From: Deinococcus sp. | GTDB lineage: Bacteria; Deinococcota; Deinococci; Deinococcales; Deinococcaceae | Length of the DNA stretch: 15,564 bases | NCBI GenBank assembly: GCA_028287665.1 | Contig: JAQBPF010000479.1 | Location: forward strand, 1 to 15,564 | Reading direction: 5' to 3' | Shown: positions 1-6,327 of the stretch, in pieces | Position numbering within the stretch: position 1 is the first letter of the stretch | Layout: each line of letters begins with the position of its first letter | Translations under genes and position numbers: made by a program | The notes under the pieces: model-generated | Database searches by the model: none | The model's input: only the letters and a program-made list of their open reading frames with translations | What the model was told of the DNA's origin: nothing

Positions 1-53
1 CAGTCGTCTTGGTACTGGAATTGGCCCGCCCACTGCGTGGACGACGGCCTCAC
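1..53 (-). CDS. possible 5' end of a truncated minus-strand gene
   Basis: Reading leftward from a GTG at 53-51, the frame stays open to the window edge and gives a start such as VRPSSTQWAGQFQYQDD, which looks like normal protein composition. The family cannot be recognised from 17 residues. No -10 box or ribosome binding site sits at a convincing distance from this GTG, and other frames are also open here. It would be divergent from the hydrolase that starts at 230. The call rests only on residue composition and on the expectation that the edge of a dense genome is coding. Confidence 0.3.
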   Translation of the reverse strand, partial: MRPSSTQWAGQFQYQDD

Positions 54-154
54 GCGGACAGGGGCTGGGACGGTTTGGGTTTGCTTTTGGCTCCTCCTGC
101 TTGGCTGGTACAGTTCCGCAGCAGAGGGGGTGAGTGAGCGAAGCGAGGCCCTTC

Positions 155-179
155 CTTAGACCCTCCGACCCTTAGACTT
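155..179 (-). repeat. octamer repeat array C (GGGTCTAA on minus strand)
   Basis: Three tandem 8-nt units read TTAGACCC, TCCGACCC, TTAGACTT on the plus strand. The same unit recurs at 1753-1785 and 1855-1884. The array lies in the 176-nt gap upstream of the hydrolase, about 50 nt before its start. The rest of that gap (54-229) shows only a purine-rich stretch near 121-150 and the -10 box listed separately. Confidence 0.6.
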
Positions 180-216
180 TCCACAATCCAGCCGCCCTCA
201 CCCGTGCCAAATGCTC

Positions 217-222
217 TAGCAT
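217..222 (+). promoter_or_regulatory. -10 box TAGCAT, leaderless start
   Basis: TAGCAT ends 7 nt before the ATG at 230, so transcription would begin at or next to the start codon. No -35 consensus and no Shine-Dalgarno sequence are visible. Confidence 0.45.
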
Positions 223-229
223 CTGCGCC

Positions 230-997
230 ATGCTTCCCGCCCAAGAGCAGTTTGCACAGTTTTCGGTTGACGGCCAGCGCCTCTACGGACTGCTTCATCT
301 TCCCCGTGGAGACCAACCAGCGCAGGGGTGGCCTTCCGCGGTGCTGGTTCACGGCTTCACGGGCAATCAGGGCGGCGATCACCGCCTGCTGCCTGTGCTG
401 GCGCGGCATCTGGCGGCGCGGGGCGTGGCCTGCCTGCATTTCGATTGTCGGGGCAGCGGCATTTCTCAGGGCGACTTTTCTGAAATGACCGTGACCCGCG
501 AGGTGCAGGACACGGCGGCGGCTTTCGAATACATGCGCCATCAACCCGGCCTGGACCCCGAGCGGGTGATGTTGCTGGGCTTCAGCATGGGCGGCATCGT
601 GGTGTCGCTCGCCGCGTCCGAGGTCAGGCCCCACCGTCTGGCGCTGTGGGCACCCGCCCTGCCCGAACTGTGGCTGCCCATGCTGCGCGGCGGATTCGTG
701 CCGCCTGTGGTCAGCGATCATGGGGGCTGGCCCGTCAGCCGGGAATTCTTGCAGGAAGTGACGCGCCTGAAACCGCTGGAAGCTGCGTCAGCGTGGGCAC
801 AAAGCATGGGCGGCGGTGTGGCCCGCGTCTTTCATGGCGACGCTGACCAGACCTGCCCGCCCGAATTTGGGGTGCGCTACGCCCAGGCCCTCGGCTGCGA
901 GGCGGTCGGCATTCCCGGCGGCACGCACACCTTCGAAAGCTTTTCCAGTACAGAAATGCTGTACACGGAAACGGTGCGGTTCTTGACCGGAGGCTGA
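230..997 (+). CDS. alpha/beta hydrolase (esterase/acylhydrolase-like)
   Basis: This is a soluble alpha/beta-fold hydrolase of 255 residues, about the normal size for single-domain esterases of the feruloyl/cinnamoyl-esterase-like type. The oxyanion-hole motif HGFTG is at 41-45 and the nucleophile elbow GFSMGG at 117-122 puts the catalytic Ser at 119. HGDAD at 202-206 supplies the acid (probably Asp206), and HTF at 233-235 the His. The full triad is therefore present in the expected order. There is no signal peptide, so it should be cytoplasmic. The substrate cannot be read from sequence. The ATG at 230 was chosen because it follows a -10 box by 7 nt. The gene stands alone and converges on the methyltransferase that ends at 1038. 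Confidence 0.9.
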   Translation: MLPAQEQFAQFSVDGQRLYGLLHLPRGDQPAQGWPSAVLVHGFTGNQGGDHRLLPVLARHLAARGVACLHFDCRGSGISQGDFSEMTVTREVQDTAAAFEYMRHQPGLDPERVMLLGFSMGGIVVSLAASEVRPHRLALWAPALPELWLPMLRGGFVPPVVSDHGGWPVSREFLQEVTRLKPLEAASAWAQSMGGGVARVFHGDADQTCPPEFGVRYAQALGCEAVGIPGGTHTFESFSSTEMLYTETVRFLTGG

Positions 998-1030
998 CGC
1001 CTGGGCTGATACGGCTTGTTGCCTCAGCCT
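991..1030. terminator. weak hairpin between convergent genes
   Basis: AGGCTGA at 991-997, which contains the hydrolase stop codon, can pair with TCAGCCT at 1024-1030. A shorter alternative uses GGCTGA at 1004-1009. No T-tract follows, so it is only a candidate terminator in the 40-nt convergent gap. Confidence 0.3.
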
Positions 1031-1037
1031 GAAGTTG

Positions 1038-1715
1038 TTAGGGCCGCGTTGCCAGCCAGATGGTGTGTTTCGCGCCTTTGCCGGGCCGTTCGCGGGCAAT
1101 CCGGGTTTCTACGCTGTAGCCAGCCTTGATCAGGCGGGCGGTGAATTTGGGGTCTGGGTCCACCGACCAGATGGCCAGCACGCCGCCGGGGGTCAGGGCC
1201 GCCGCGATGGCCTTCAGTCCCTTATGGCTGTACAACCAGTCGTTTTCCTTGTGGGTCATGCCGTCCGGGCCATTGTCTACATCCAGAAGCACGGCGTCCC
1301 ACACGGCGCGGCTGCCCCGGAGCAGTTCGGCCACATCGCCCACGTGCACGCGGGTTCGGGGATGGTCCAGCGGACGGCCCGCGCATTCGCCCAGCGGCCC
1401 ACGGTTCCACTCCACCACCTGCGGCACCAGTTCCGCCACCGTGACTTCTGCATCCGGCCCGGTAGAACGCAGCGCCGCCGCCAGCGTAAAGCCCATGCCC
1501 AGGCCGCCCACCAGCACCCGCACGCCTGCCCGGTTCGCAATGATCGGGCAGGCATATTCGGCCAGCGCATCCTCCGAGCCGTGCATGCGGCTGTTCATCA
1601 ATTCGCTGACATAGCCGCTGATCCGGATCGTAAATTCGTCGTCCCGCTGATACAGAATCAGGTCTTCGGAACTGCCCGGAATGGGGGCGCGGCTGAGGAC
1701 GGTGTAACCACTCAC
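1038..1715 (-). CDS. spermidine-synthase-like class I SAM methyltransferase
   Basis: With a GTG start at 1715 the protein has 225 residues and the fold of the spermidine synthase family. The Gly-rich loop VLVGGLGMGF is at 68-77, the acidic end of strand 2 (VTVAELVPQVVEW) at 92-103 carries Glu95, and LLDVDNGPDG lies at 143-152. True spermidine synthases carry a D-[ST]-[ST]-D active-site motif where this protein has DVDNGP, so polyamine synthesis is not assured and it may be a related methyltransferase. The frame is open upstream to a TTG at 1775, but that extension is translated octamer repeat. The GTG at 1715 follows a TACACT box by 7 nt and is the better start. The protein is cytoplasmic and appears to form a single-gene unit. 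Confidence 0.85.
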   Translation of the reverse strand: MSGYTVLSRAPIPGSSEDLILYQRDDEFTIRISGYVSELMNSRMHGSEDALAEYACPIIANRAGVRVLVGGLGMGFTLAAALRSTGPDAEVTVAELVPQVVEWNRGPLGECAGRPLDHPRTRVHVGDVAELLRGSRAVWDAVLLDVDNGPDGMTHKENDWLYSHKGLKAIAAALTPGGVLAIWSVDPDPKFTARLIKAGYSVETRIARERPGKGAKHTIWLATRP

Positions 1716-1722
1716 GCGGCCA

Positions 1723-1728
1723 AGTGTA
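1723..1728 (-). promoter_or_regulatory. -10 box TACACT, leaderless start
   Basis: On the minus strand TACACT ends 7 nt before the GTG at 1715. This supports the shorter start for the methyltransferase. No -35 consensus is visible. Confidence 0.45.
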
Positions 1729-1752
1729 GCTGGCGCTGGGGCTAAAGGTGCT

Positions 1753-1785
1753 GTGTCTAAGGGTCTGAGGGTCAAGGGTCTAAGG
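1753..1785 (+). repeat. octamer repeat array A (GGGTCTAA)
   Basis: Tandem units are GTGTCTAA, GGGTCTGA, GGGTCAA, GGGTCTAA, with a partial unit after. Positions 1755-1766 (GTCTAAGGGTCT) are perfectly complementary to 1872-1883 in array B, so the two arrays form a 12-bp inverted repeat about 105 nt apart. Confidence 0.65.
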
Positions 1786-1789
1786 TGCT

Positions 1790-1812
1790 GGGGCGGTGAG
1801 GGTTTGGGTGGG
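1790..1812 (+). other. canonical G-quadruplex motif
   Basis: Four G-runs (1790-1793, 1800-1802, 1806-1808, 1810-1812) are separated by loops of 6, 3 and 1 nt, which satisfies the usual G3+N1-7 rule. Three further GGG runs lie in the adjoining array A. The G-rich strand is the template strand of the methyltransferase gene that starts at 1715. Confidence 0.55.
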
Positions 1813-1854
1813 CAGAGCAGTCGAAAACAGCGTCCAGCACGGCCTTTGCCCTTC

Positions 1855-1884
1855 TTAGTCTCTTAGACCCTAGACCCTTAGACC
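1855..1884 (-). repeat. octamer repeat array B (inverted copy)
   Basis: Plus-strand units TTAGTCTC, TTAGACCC, TAGACCC, TTAGACC are the reverse complement of array A. The array sits about 20 nt beyond the stop of the chromate transporter gene that ends at 1904. Confidence 0.65.
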
Positions 1885-1903
1885 AAGCCCTAGAAATCGT
1901 CGT

Positions 1904-2428
1904 TTACAGCCCAATCAGCGCCCCAATCACTGCCGCCCCTACCACCACCAGCGCCGAATTGAGGCGGGTGCGGCGCAGGATCACGAAGGCCAGCAGGGCC
2001 AGTGCCGCCGCCGCCCACGAATGAATACTGGTCTGGCCCAGCACCAGCACGCCTGCCAACAACACGCCGCCGCCAAAGGGAAGCAGGGCATTCCGAAAAG
2101 TGAGGCTCCAGGGGTGGGCGCCATGCCGTTTCCAGAGCAGCGCGGCGGCGGCACTCAGGACCGATGTGGGGCCGTAAAAGCCCACCGTAGCGGCGGCGGC
2201 CCCCCAGCCCCCAGCGATCACAAATCCGTAGTGGGTCACGGCCAACAGGTTCGGTCCCGGCATCAGCTGGCCCAGGGCAAAACCGTTGGCAAAGGTGCGG
2301 GCATCAATCCAACCGTGTTGTCCGACCAGAAGGCGCTCCATTTCGGCCAGATTGGTCCCGCCAAAGCCCGTCAGGCCCAGCCGCATGAACGTCAGGAAAA
2401 TCTCCAGCAGCAGGTCAGGGGTCGGCAT
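1904..2428 (-). CDS. chrA: chromate transporter, CHR family, second half-protein
   Basis: A 174-residue membrane protein of the short-chain CHR family, which exports chromate as a proton- or sulfate-coupled carrier when two half-proteins pair. The family motif [14 protein letters not shown] is at 18-31, followed by [21 protein letters not shown] at 40-60, which includes the diagnostic PGP. About five or six hydrophobic segments follow. Its gene overlaps the stop of the first half: TGA at 2430-2428 shares a base with the ATG at 2428. AGGAG at 2434-2438 lies 5 nt upstream of this ATG, so ATG is preferred over the GTG at 2431. The pair is translationally coupled. Substrate is inferred from family; no chrB regulator is nearby. 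Confidence 0.87.
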   Translation of the reverse strand: MPTPDLLLEIFLTFMRLGLTGFGGTNLAEMERLLVGQHGWIDARTFANGFALGQLMPGPNLLAVTHYGFVIAGGWGAAAATVGFYGPTSVLSAAAALLWKRHGAHPWSLTFRNALLPFGGGVLLAGVLVLGQTSIHSWAAAALALLAFVILRRTRLNSALVVVGAAVIGALIGL

Positions 2429-3045
2429 CACTTCTCCTGAGGTCGCCGTGGACGGTGGGCCATCAGGCCCAGGCCGACCAGCACCACCAGTACGGGCAGC
2501 AGGTCCAGCCGCAGTACCCCCAGCGCCACAAATGTCAGCACTGTCACTGCTGCACCTATGGGCAACTTCCCAGCGTTCAGGCTCCAGCCCACGCGCACGA
2601 TGGGGCCCACCATCGCCAGCATGACGGCCAGGGCGGCACAGGCCGCGCCTCGCAGCGCACTCTGTAACGTGGGCGGCAGGCCACCGGGCAGGCCCAGCAG
2701 CAGCAGGGTCACGGCGGTCATGGCGATCAGTCCGGGTGTCAGCACGCCCAGGGTACTGGCCAGTGCACCCCGTTTGCCGCCCAGCCGCGCCCCCACCATG
2801 GCGGCCAGATTCACGCCGTTGGGCCCCGGTGTCAGCTGGGCCAGCGTAAAGGCCTCGGCAAATTCGGCGTCGTCCAGCCAGCCCCGACTGAGCATGGCGC
2901 GGCGGGTATGGGCCGGAATACCGCCGCCGATGCCTGCCAGGGCCACCCCCACGAAGGCGCGGGCCAGTTGCGTGAAGGTGGGTGACACTGGACCAGAGGG
3001 CGGGGCCTCCTCCCGCTGTGGCGGCGTAGGCAGCGTGATGGTCAT
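2428..3045 (-). CDS. chrA: chromate transporter, CHR family, first half-protein
   Basis: A 205-residue CHR-family membrane protein and partner of the next gene. A polar N-terminal tail of about 25 residues precedes [16 protein letters not shown] at 31-46, then [21 protein letters not shown] at 55-75 with the conserved PGP, and four to five further hydrophobic segments to residue 195. The half-size length and the tandem partner of opposite character match the two-gene short-chain CHR systems, in which the halves form a heterodimer. The frame is open further upstream (to 3156) but without hydrophobic or conserved sequence. The ATG at 3045 follows a TAGGCT box by 7 nt and is taken as the start. 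The role in chromate or another oxyanion is inferred from the family. Confidence 0.87.
   Translation of the reverse strand: MTITLPTPPQREEAPPSGPVSPTFTQLARAFVGVALAGIGGGIPAHTRRAMLSRGWLDDAEFAEAFTLAQLTPGPNGVNLAAMVGARLGGKRGALASTLGVLTPGLIAMTAVTLLLLGLPGGLPPTLQSALRGAACAALAVMLAMVGPIVRVGWSLNAGKLPIGAAVTVLTFVALGVLRLDLLPVLVVLVGLGLMAHRPRRPQEK
2434..2438 (-). promoter_or_regulatory. Shine-Dalgarno AGGAG, decides the start at 2428
   Basis: AGGAG on the minus strand is 5 nt from the ATG at 2428 but only 2 nt from the GTG at 2431. This favours the ATG for the second chromate transporter half. Confidence 0.6.
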
Positions 3046-3052
3046 GTCAGGT

Positions 3053-3058
3053 AGCCTA
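3053..3058 (-). promoter_or_regulatory. -10 box TAGGCT, leaderless start of the chr pair
   Basis: TAGGCT on the minus strand ends 7 nt before the ATG at 3045. No Shine-Dalgarno sequence is present. Confidence 0.4.
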
Positions 3059-3143
3059 AACCCGTCAAGCACGCCGGAGTGCCGAAAAGAGCGTGACCGT
3101 GCCAGGAACAGGCCCGCACAGAATGAACGAAATTCATGTGCCC

Positions 3144-3164
3144 TCCGCAGGTCCATCCGCAGGT
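3144..3164 (+). repeat. short direct repeat TCCGCAGGT x2
   Basis: TCCGCAGGT occurs at 3144-3152 and 3156-3164, a 12-nt period. It lies in the divergent gap between the chr pair and the ABC operon, about 65 nt upstream of the latter. It could be an operator, but nothing identifies a regulator. Confidence 0.3.
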
Positions 3165-3211
3165 GAAGTATGGCCCGCCATTTCGCTTATCTGTAAGTCT
3201 CGGCGCTGCCT

Positions 3212-3217
3212 TATGCT
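3212..3217 (+). promoter_or_regulatory. -10 box TATGCT upstream of the ABC operon
   Basis: TATGCT ends 9 nt before the ATG at 3227, so the transcript would have at most a few leader bases. No good -35 box is seen. Confidence 0.45.
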
Positions 3218-3226
3218 ACAGACAAC

Positions 3227-4258
3227 ATGACTTCCCCGCCGCCCAACGTTGCCGTGCAGGTGCGCGACCTCCGTAAAAGTTACACCGTGCACGAAAAAGA
3301 CCCTGGTTTTGTGGGCAGTGTGCGCTCGTTCTTCAACCGCAAATCGCATGAAGTGGAGGCCGTCAAGGGCGTCTCATTTGACCTGGCGCCCGGCGAGGTC
3401 GTGGGCTTTCTGGGTCCCAACGGAGCAGGGAAGACCACGACCCTGAAAATGCTCTCGGGCCTGCTGCACCCCACGGGCGGCACGGCGCGGGTGGCAGGCT
3501 TCGAGCCCCGCAAGCGAGAAACGCCCTTTCTGAAGCAGATCACCCTGGTCATGGGCCAGAAGCAGCAACTGATCTGGGATCTGCCGGCCCTCGATTCCTT
3601 CCTGGTGAATCAGGCCATCTACGAGATTCCTGAGGCGCAGTATCAGGCCACCATGCGCGAATTTACCGACGTGCTGGGCCTGGAAGGCATCCTGAAAAAA
3701 CAGGTCCGCAAGCTGAGCCTGGGCGAGCGGATGAAGTGTGAGCTGGCCGCCGCGCTGCTGCACCGTCCCAGAGTGCTGTTTCTGGATGAACCCACGATTG
3801 GGCTGGACGTGAATATGCAGGAAAGCGTGCGGGCCTTTGTGCGCGACTACAACCAGCGGTTTGACGCCACCGTGATCCTGACCAGTCATTACATGGCGGA
3901 CGTGACCGCCCTGGCCCGCCGAATTCTGGTGATCGACGCAGGCCGACTGGTCTTTGACGGCGACCTGGCCAGCCTGGCCGAACAGAGCAGCGGCGGCAAA
4001 ACGGTGCGGCTGCAACTGCGTCAGCCGATCTCTCTGGCCGAACTGTCGCGCTACGGCAATGACGCCAAGGTAGACGGTCTCAGCGCCGAACTGAGCGTGC
4101 CCCGCTCTGAAGTGAGCGCCCGTGCCGCCCGCCTGCTGGCCGACCTGGATGTGGCTGACCTGACCGTCGAAGACCCGCCGATCGAAGCGGTGATGGCCGA
4201 ATTGTTCGGAAGTTCTGCCCCCATAAAGCAGAGGGAACATGAACACGTTGCTGGCTAA
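3227..4258 (+). CDS. ABC-2 exporter ATP-binding protein
   Basis: A 343-residue cytoplasmic ATPase that would power the two permeases encoded next. Walker A GPNGAGKTT is at 63-71, the Q-loop Gln at 111, the signature LSLGERMK at 163-170, Walker B VLFLDEP at 183-189 and the H-loop His at 221. The LSLGERMKCELAAALLHRP stretch is typical of the subfamily that pairs with two ABC2_membrane_6 permeases, such as the Synechocystis viologen exporter. An insertion at about 22-45 before the Walker A motif and a C-terminal regulatory-like region (about 255-340) are also usual there. It is the first gene of a three-gene operon. The exported substrate is unknown; drug or other small-molecule efflux is an inference from the family. 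Confidence 0.92.
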   Translation: MTSPPPNVAVQVRDLRKSYTVHEKDPGFVGSVRSFFNRKSHEVEAVKGVSFDLAPGEVVGFLGPNGAGKTTTLKMLSGLLHPTGGTARVAGFEPRKRETPFLKQITLVMGQKQQLIWDLPALDSFLVNQAIYEIPEAQYQATMREFTDVLGLEGILKKQVRKLSLGERMKCELAAALLHRPRVLFLDEPTIGLDVNMQESVRAFVRDYNQRFDATVILTSHYMADVTALARRILVIDAGRLVFDGDLASLAEQSSGGKTVRLQLRQPISLAELSRYGNDAKVDGLSAELSVPRSEVSARAARLLADLDVADLTVEDPPIEAVMAELFGSSAPIKQREHEHVAG

Positions 4259-4333
4259 CCGACTGAAGCCCTGTGGGTGTGGTCGGTGGTCAGCCGCACC
4301 GCTCAGGGGTTTTCCTCTGGGCCGAGGCCGACC

Positions 4334-5137
4334 ATGACTCCCTTTTTCCGCAAGTTCCGCGTTCTGTTTTCCACCCAGTTTGCACTGATGACCGAGTACC
4401 GCGCCGAAATCGTGATCTGGATGTTGTCGGGCACGCTGTCGCTGGTCATGATGCTGGTCTGGATGGGGCAGGCCGCCGCCGCGCCGGGGGGCCAGATTCG
4501 CGGCTTTTCTGCGGGCGATTTCGCATCGTACTTTCTGGCCACCTGGTTTGTGGGGCAACTGCTGGTGGTCTGGGTGGCCTGGGAACTGGATTTCGAGGTC
4601 AGGCAGGGCACGCTGTCGCCCAAGCTGTTGCGCCCGATGGACCCGATGTGGGGCCACTACAGCGGGCACGTGGCCGAAAAGATCGTACGCTTTCCGATCA
4701 TGCTGGTGCTGGTGAGCCTGTTTGCGTGGCTGGCCGGAGCACGGTTCAGCCTGGACTGGCGGGTGTATCTGGCGGTGCTGGGCCTGGTCATGCTGGGCTT
4801 TACCGTGCGCTTTCTGTGGGAATACTCGCTGGGGCTGCTGGCCTTCTGGACCGAATCCAGCACCAGTTTTCAGGAGGTGGTGTGGCTGGTGTATGCCGCG
4901 CTGGGCGGGCTGTTTGCGCCGCTGGCCTTCTATCCGCAGTGGGTGCAGGATATTGCCGTGTGGACGCCGTTTCCGTACATGCTTGGCCTGCCTGCCGGAT
5001 TGATCGCCGGAAAAGCCACGCTGGAACAGGCTGGGCAGGGTGCCCTGGTGCTCATCGGCTGGCTGGCCGTCTTTGTGGTGGTGCGGCTGTGGGTGTGGCG
5101 TGTGGGCCTCAAAAAATACGGGGCGGTGGGCGCGTGA
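4334..5137 (+). CDS. ABC-2 family permease (ABC2_membrane_6 type), first subunit
   Basis: A 267-residue inner-membrane protein with about six hydrophobic segments, among them 29-47, 64-82, 120-135, 145-172 and 238-252. The cytoplasmic motif ELDFEVRQGTLSPKLLRPMD at 84-103 resembles the 'R-x-G-x-L...LL-x-P-x-D' signature of this permease family, and EYRAE at 21-25 resembles EYRAN in the second permease. It follows the ATPase by 75 nt. The ATG at 4334 was preferred over an upstream GTG (4277) because the first transmembrane region and the family N-terminus align with it and GAGG lies about 5 nt upstream. It probably forms a heterodimer with the next gene product. Confidence 0.88.
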   Translation: MTPFFRKFRVLFSTQFALMTEYRAEIVIWMLSGTLSLVMMLVWMGQAAAAPGGQIRGFSAGDFASYFLATWFVGQLLVVWVAWELDFEVRQGTLSPKLLRPMDPMWGHYSGHVAEKIVRFPIMLVLVSLFAWLAGARFSLDWRVYLAVLGLVMLGFTVRFLWEYSLGLLAFWTESSTSFQEVVWLVYAALGGLFAPLAFYPQWVQDIAVWTPFPYMLGLPAGLIAGKATLEQAGQGALVLIGWLAVFVVVRLWVWRVGLKKYGAVGA

Positions 5138-5189
5138 ACAGGCTGTGGCCTGCGGCTCGTCCGGCCCATTGCCGCCGTTGGGCGTGCGG

Positions 5190-5978
5190 ATGACCCGCTA
5201 TCTGCGTCTGATTCGCATTTTTACGGGCGCAACCATCTCGGCGCAGCTGGAATACCGGGCCAACTTTCTGGGTGCCGTCCTGGCCAGCCTCGGAGAAGTG
5301 GGGGTGGCCTTGCTGGGCATTGCCGTGCTGTTTGGGCAACCCGGAACCGTCAGTGTGGGGGGATATTCGTTTCATCAGGCCCTGCTGGTGGTCGGATTTT
5401 TCATGCTCACCGAAGGGTTTATCAGCGTTTTTGTACAGCCCAACATGAGCAAGATTGCCGAGGCAGTCCGCACAGGCAGTATGGATTTCACCTTGCTCAA
5501 GCCGATTGACGCCCAGTTCAACGTGTCCACCCGCAATCTGAACGTGCTGCGGGTGACCGACATTCTGATTGGCCTGGGCCTGATCGTCTACGCGGCCTCC
5601 TTCCTGACGGTCACGGTGGGGGGCGTCGGGGTGGCCGCCGTGATGTACCTGTCGGCCTTGGTGATCGTGTACTGCATCTGGTTGGCGCTCAGTACCACAG
5701 CCTTCTGGTTCGTCAAAACCCAGAACATGTCCGAGTTGTTCAATGGGGTGTTCGGGGCGGGCCGCTTTCCGGTCACGGCGTTTCCTATTCCAGTCCGGGC
5801 CTTTCTGACATTCGTGGTGCCGATTGCCTTTATCACCACGGTGCCCGCACAGGCCCTCACGGGCGGGTTGTCGCCGCTGCTGGCGCTGGCCTCGCCGCTG
5901 GTGGCCGCCGTGCTCTTTGTCGGCAGCCGCCTGTTCTGGAAGCGGGCAGTCGGTAGCTATACCAGTGCCAGCAGCTAG
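5190..5978 (+). CDS. ABC-2 family permease (ABC2_membrane_6 type), second subunit
   Basis: A 262-residue inner-membrane protein with about six hydrophobic segments. EYRANF at 21-26 and AEAVRTGSMDFTLLKPID at 90-107 parallel the same motifs in the first permease, so the two are diverged paralogues rather than duplicates. The gene starts 52 nt after the first permease ends; the ATG at 5190 begins a short cytoplasmic N-terminus before the first hydrophobic stretch, with an in-frame GTG two codons earlier as the alternative. Together with the ATPase it would make a full exporter: two permeases and an ATPase homodimer. It ends the operon. The substrate is unknown. Confidence 0.88.
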   Translation: MTRYLRLIRIFTGATISAQLEYRANFLGAVLASLGEVGVALLGIAVLFGQPGTVSVGGYSFHQALLVVGFFMLTEGFISVFVQPNMSKIAEAVRTGSMDFTLLKPIDAQFNVSTRNLNVLRVTDILIGLGLIVYAASFLTVTVGGVGVAAVMYLSALVIVYCIWLALSTTAFWFVKTQNMSELFNGVFGAGRFPVTAFPIPVRAFLTFVVPIAFITTVPAQALTGGLSPLLALASPLVAAVLFVGSRLFWKRAVGSYTSASS

Positions 5979-6005
5979 AGCCGAGCGTTCCATTCAGGAC
6001 GTGTC

Positions 6006-6042
6006 TGACCCACCGCTTGACCCACCGCTTGACGCTGAGCGG
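6006..6042. terminator. tandem 12-nt repeat plus hairpin between convergent genes
   Basis: TGACCCACCGCT is duplicated exactly at 6006-6017 and 6018-6029. The last copy supplies CCGCT (6025-6029), which pairs with AGCGG at 6038-6042. The structure lies between the ABC operon and the minus-strand gene ending at 6048 and may stop transcription from both sides. No long T-tract follows. Confidence 0.35.
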
Positions 6043-6047
6043 CGGGT

Positions 6048-6311
6048 TTATTCCGCTGGTCGGCCCGCCTGCTGCACCCGCGCCCACACGTCTTCCAGCG
6101 CCTCGTCACCTCCGGACCAATAAAAGGTGGTGACATAGGCCGTATCGCCGTCAAAGCGCACGCCTGCTTTGTCCTGAAATTCGGCCAATGTCCAGCCCCA
6201 CGCGCGGTGCAGGTCAATCAGGACGCGCACTTCCTCGGCGCTGCCGAGGGCCTGGCTGCCCGCAACCACCCGGTTCTGGGCAAACGACATGAAGGTCTCT
6301 TCGTCACTCAT
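6048..6311 (-). CDS. small hypothetical protein (87 aa)
   Basis: An 87-residue soluble, acidic protein that I do not recognise. It has no signal peptide, membrane segment or cysteine. Residues 24-47 look helical, followed by a short beta-like stretch (RFDGDTAYVTTFYW, 52-65) and a second helix (71-82). The ATG at 6311 is preceded by AGAGG with a 4-nt gap. The start lies 16 nt after the stop of the peptidase gene, so it is probably translated from the same message. Normal codon use and the ribosome binding site argue that it is real. Whether it acts with the peptidase, for example as an inhibitor or chaperone, is unproven; a cytoplasmic location would argue against direct contact. Confidence 0.72.
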   Translation of the reverse strand: MSDEETFMSFAQNRVVAGSQALGSAEEVRVLIDLHRAWGWTLAEFQDKAGVRFDGDTAYVTTFYWSGGDEALEDVWARVQQAGRPAE

Positions 6312-6327
6312 GCGGCCTCTGCTGGGC

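Noticed and set aside
50..721. 223-codon minus-strand open frame opposite the hydrolase
   Set aside because: Low-complexity His/Gln/Arg-rich shadow frame that also translates octamer array C.
1716..1775. N-terminal extension of the methyltransferase from a TTG at 1775
   Set aside because: The extra 20 residues are translated octamer repeat and low-complexity sequence; the GTG at 1715 has a -10 box at the expected distance.
3374..4669. 431-codon minus-strand open frame opposite the ABC ATPase
   Set aside because: His/Gln/Arg-rich shadow of a strongly motif-supported gene on the other strand.
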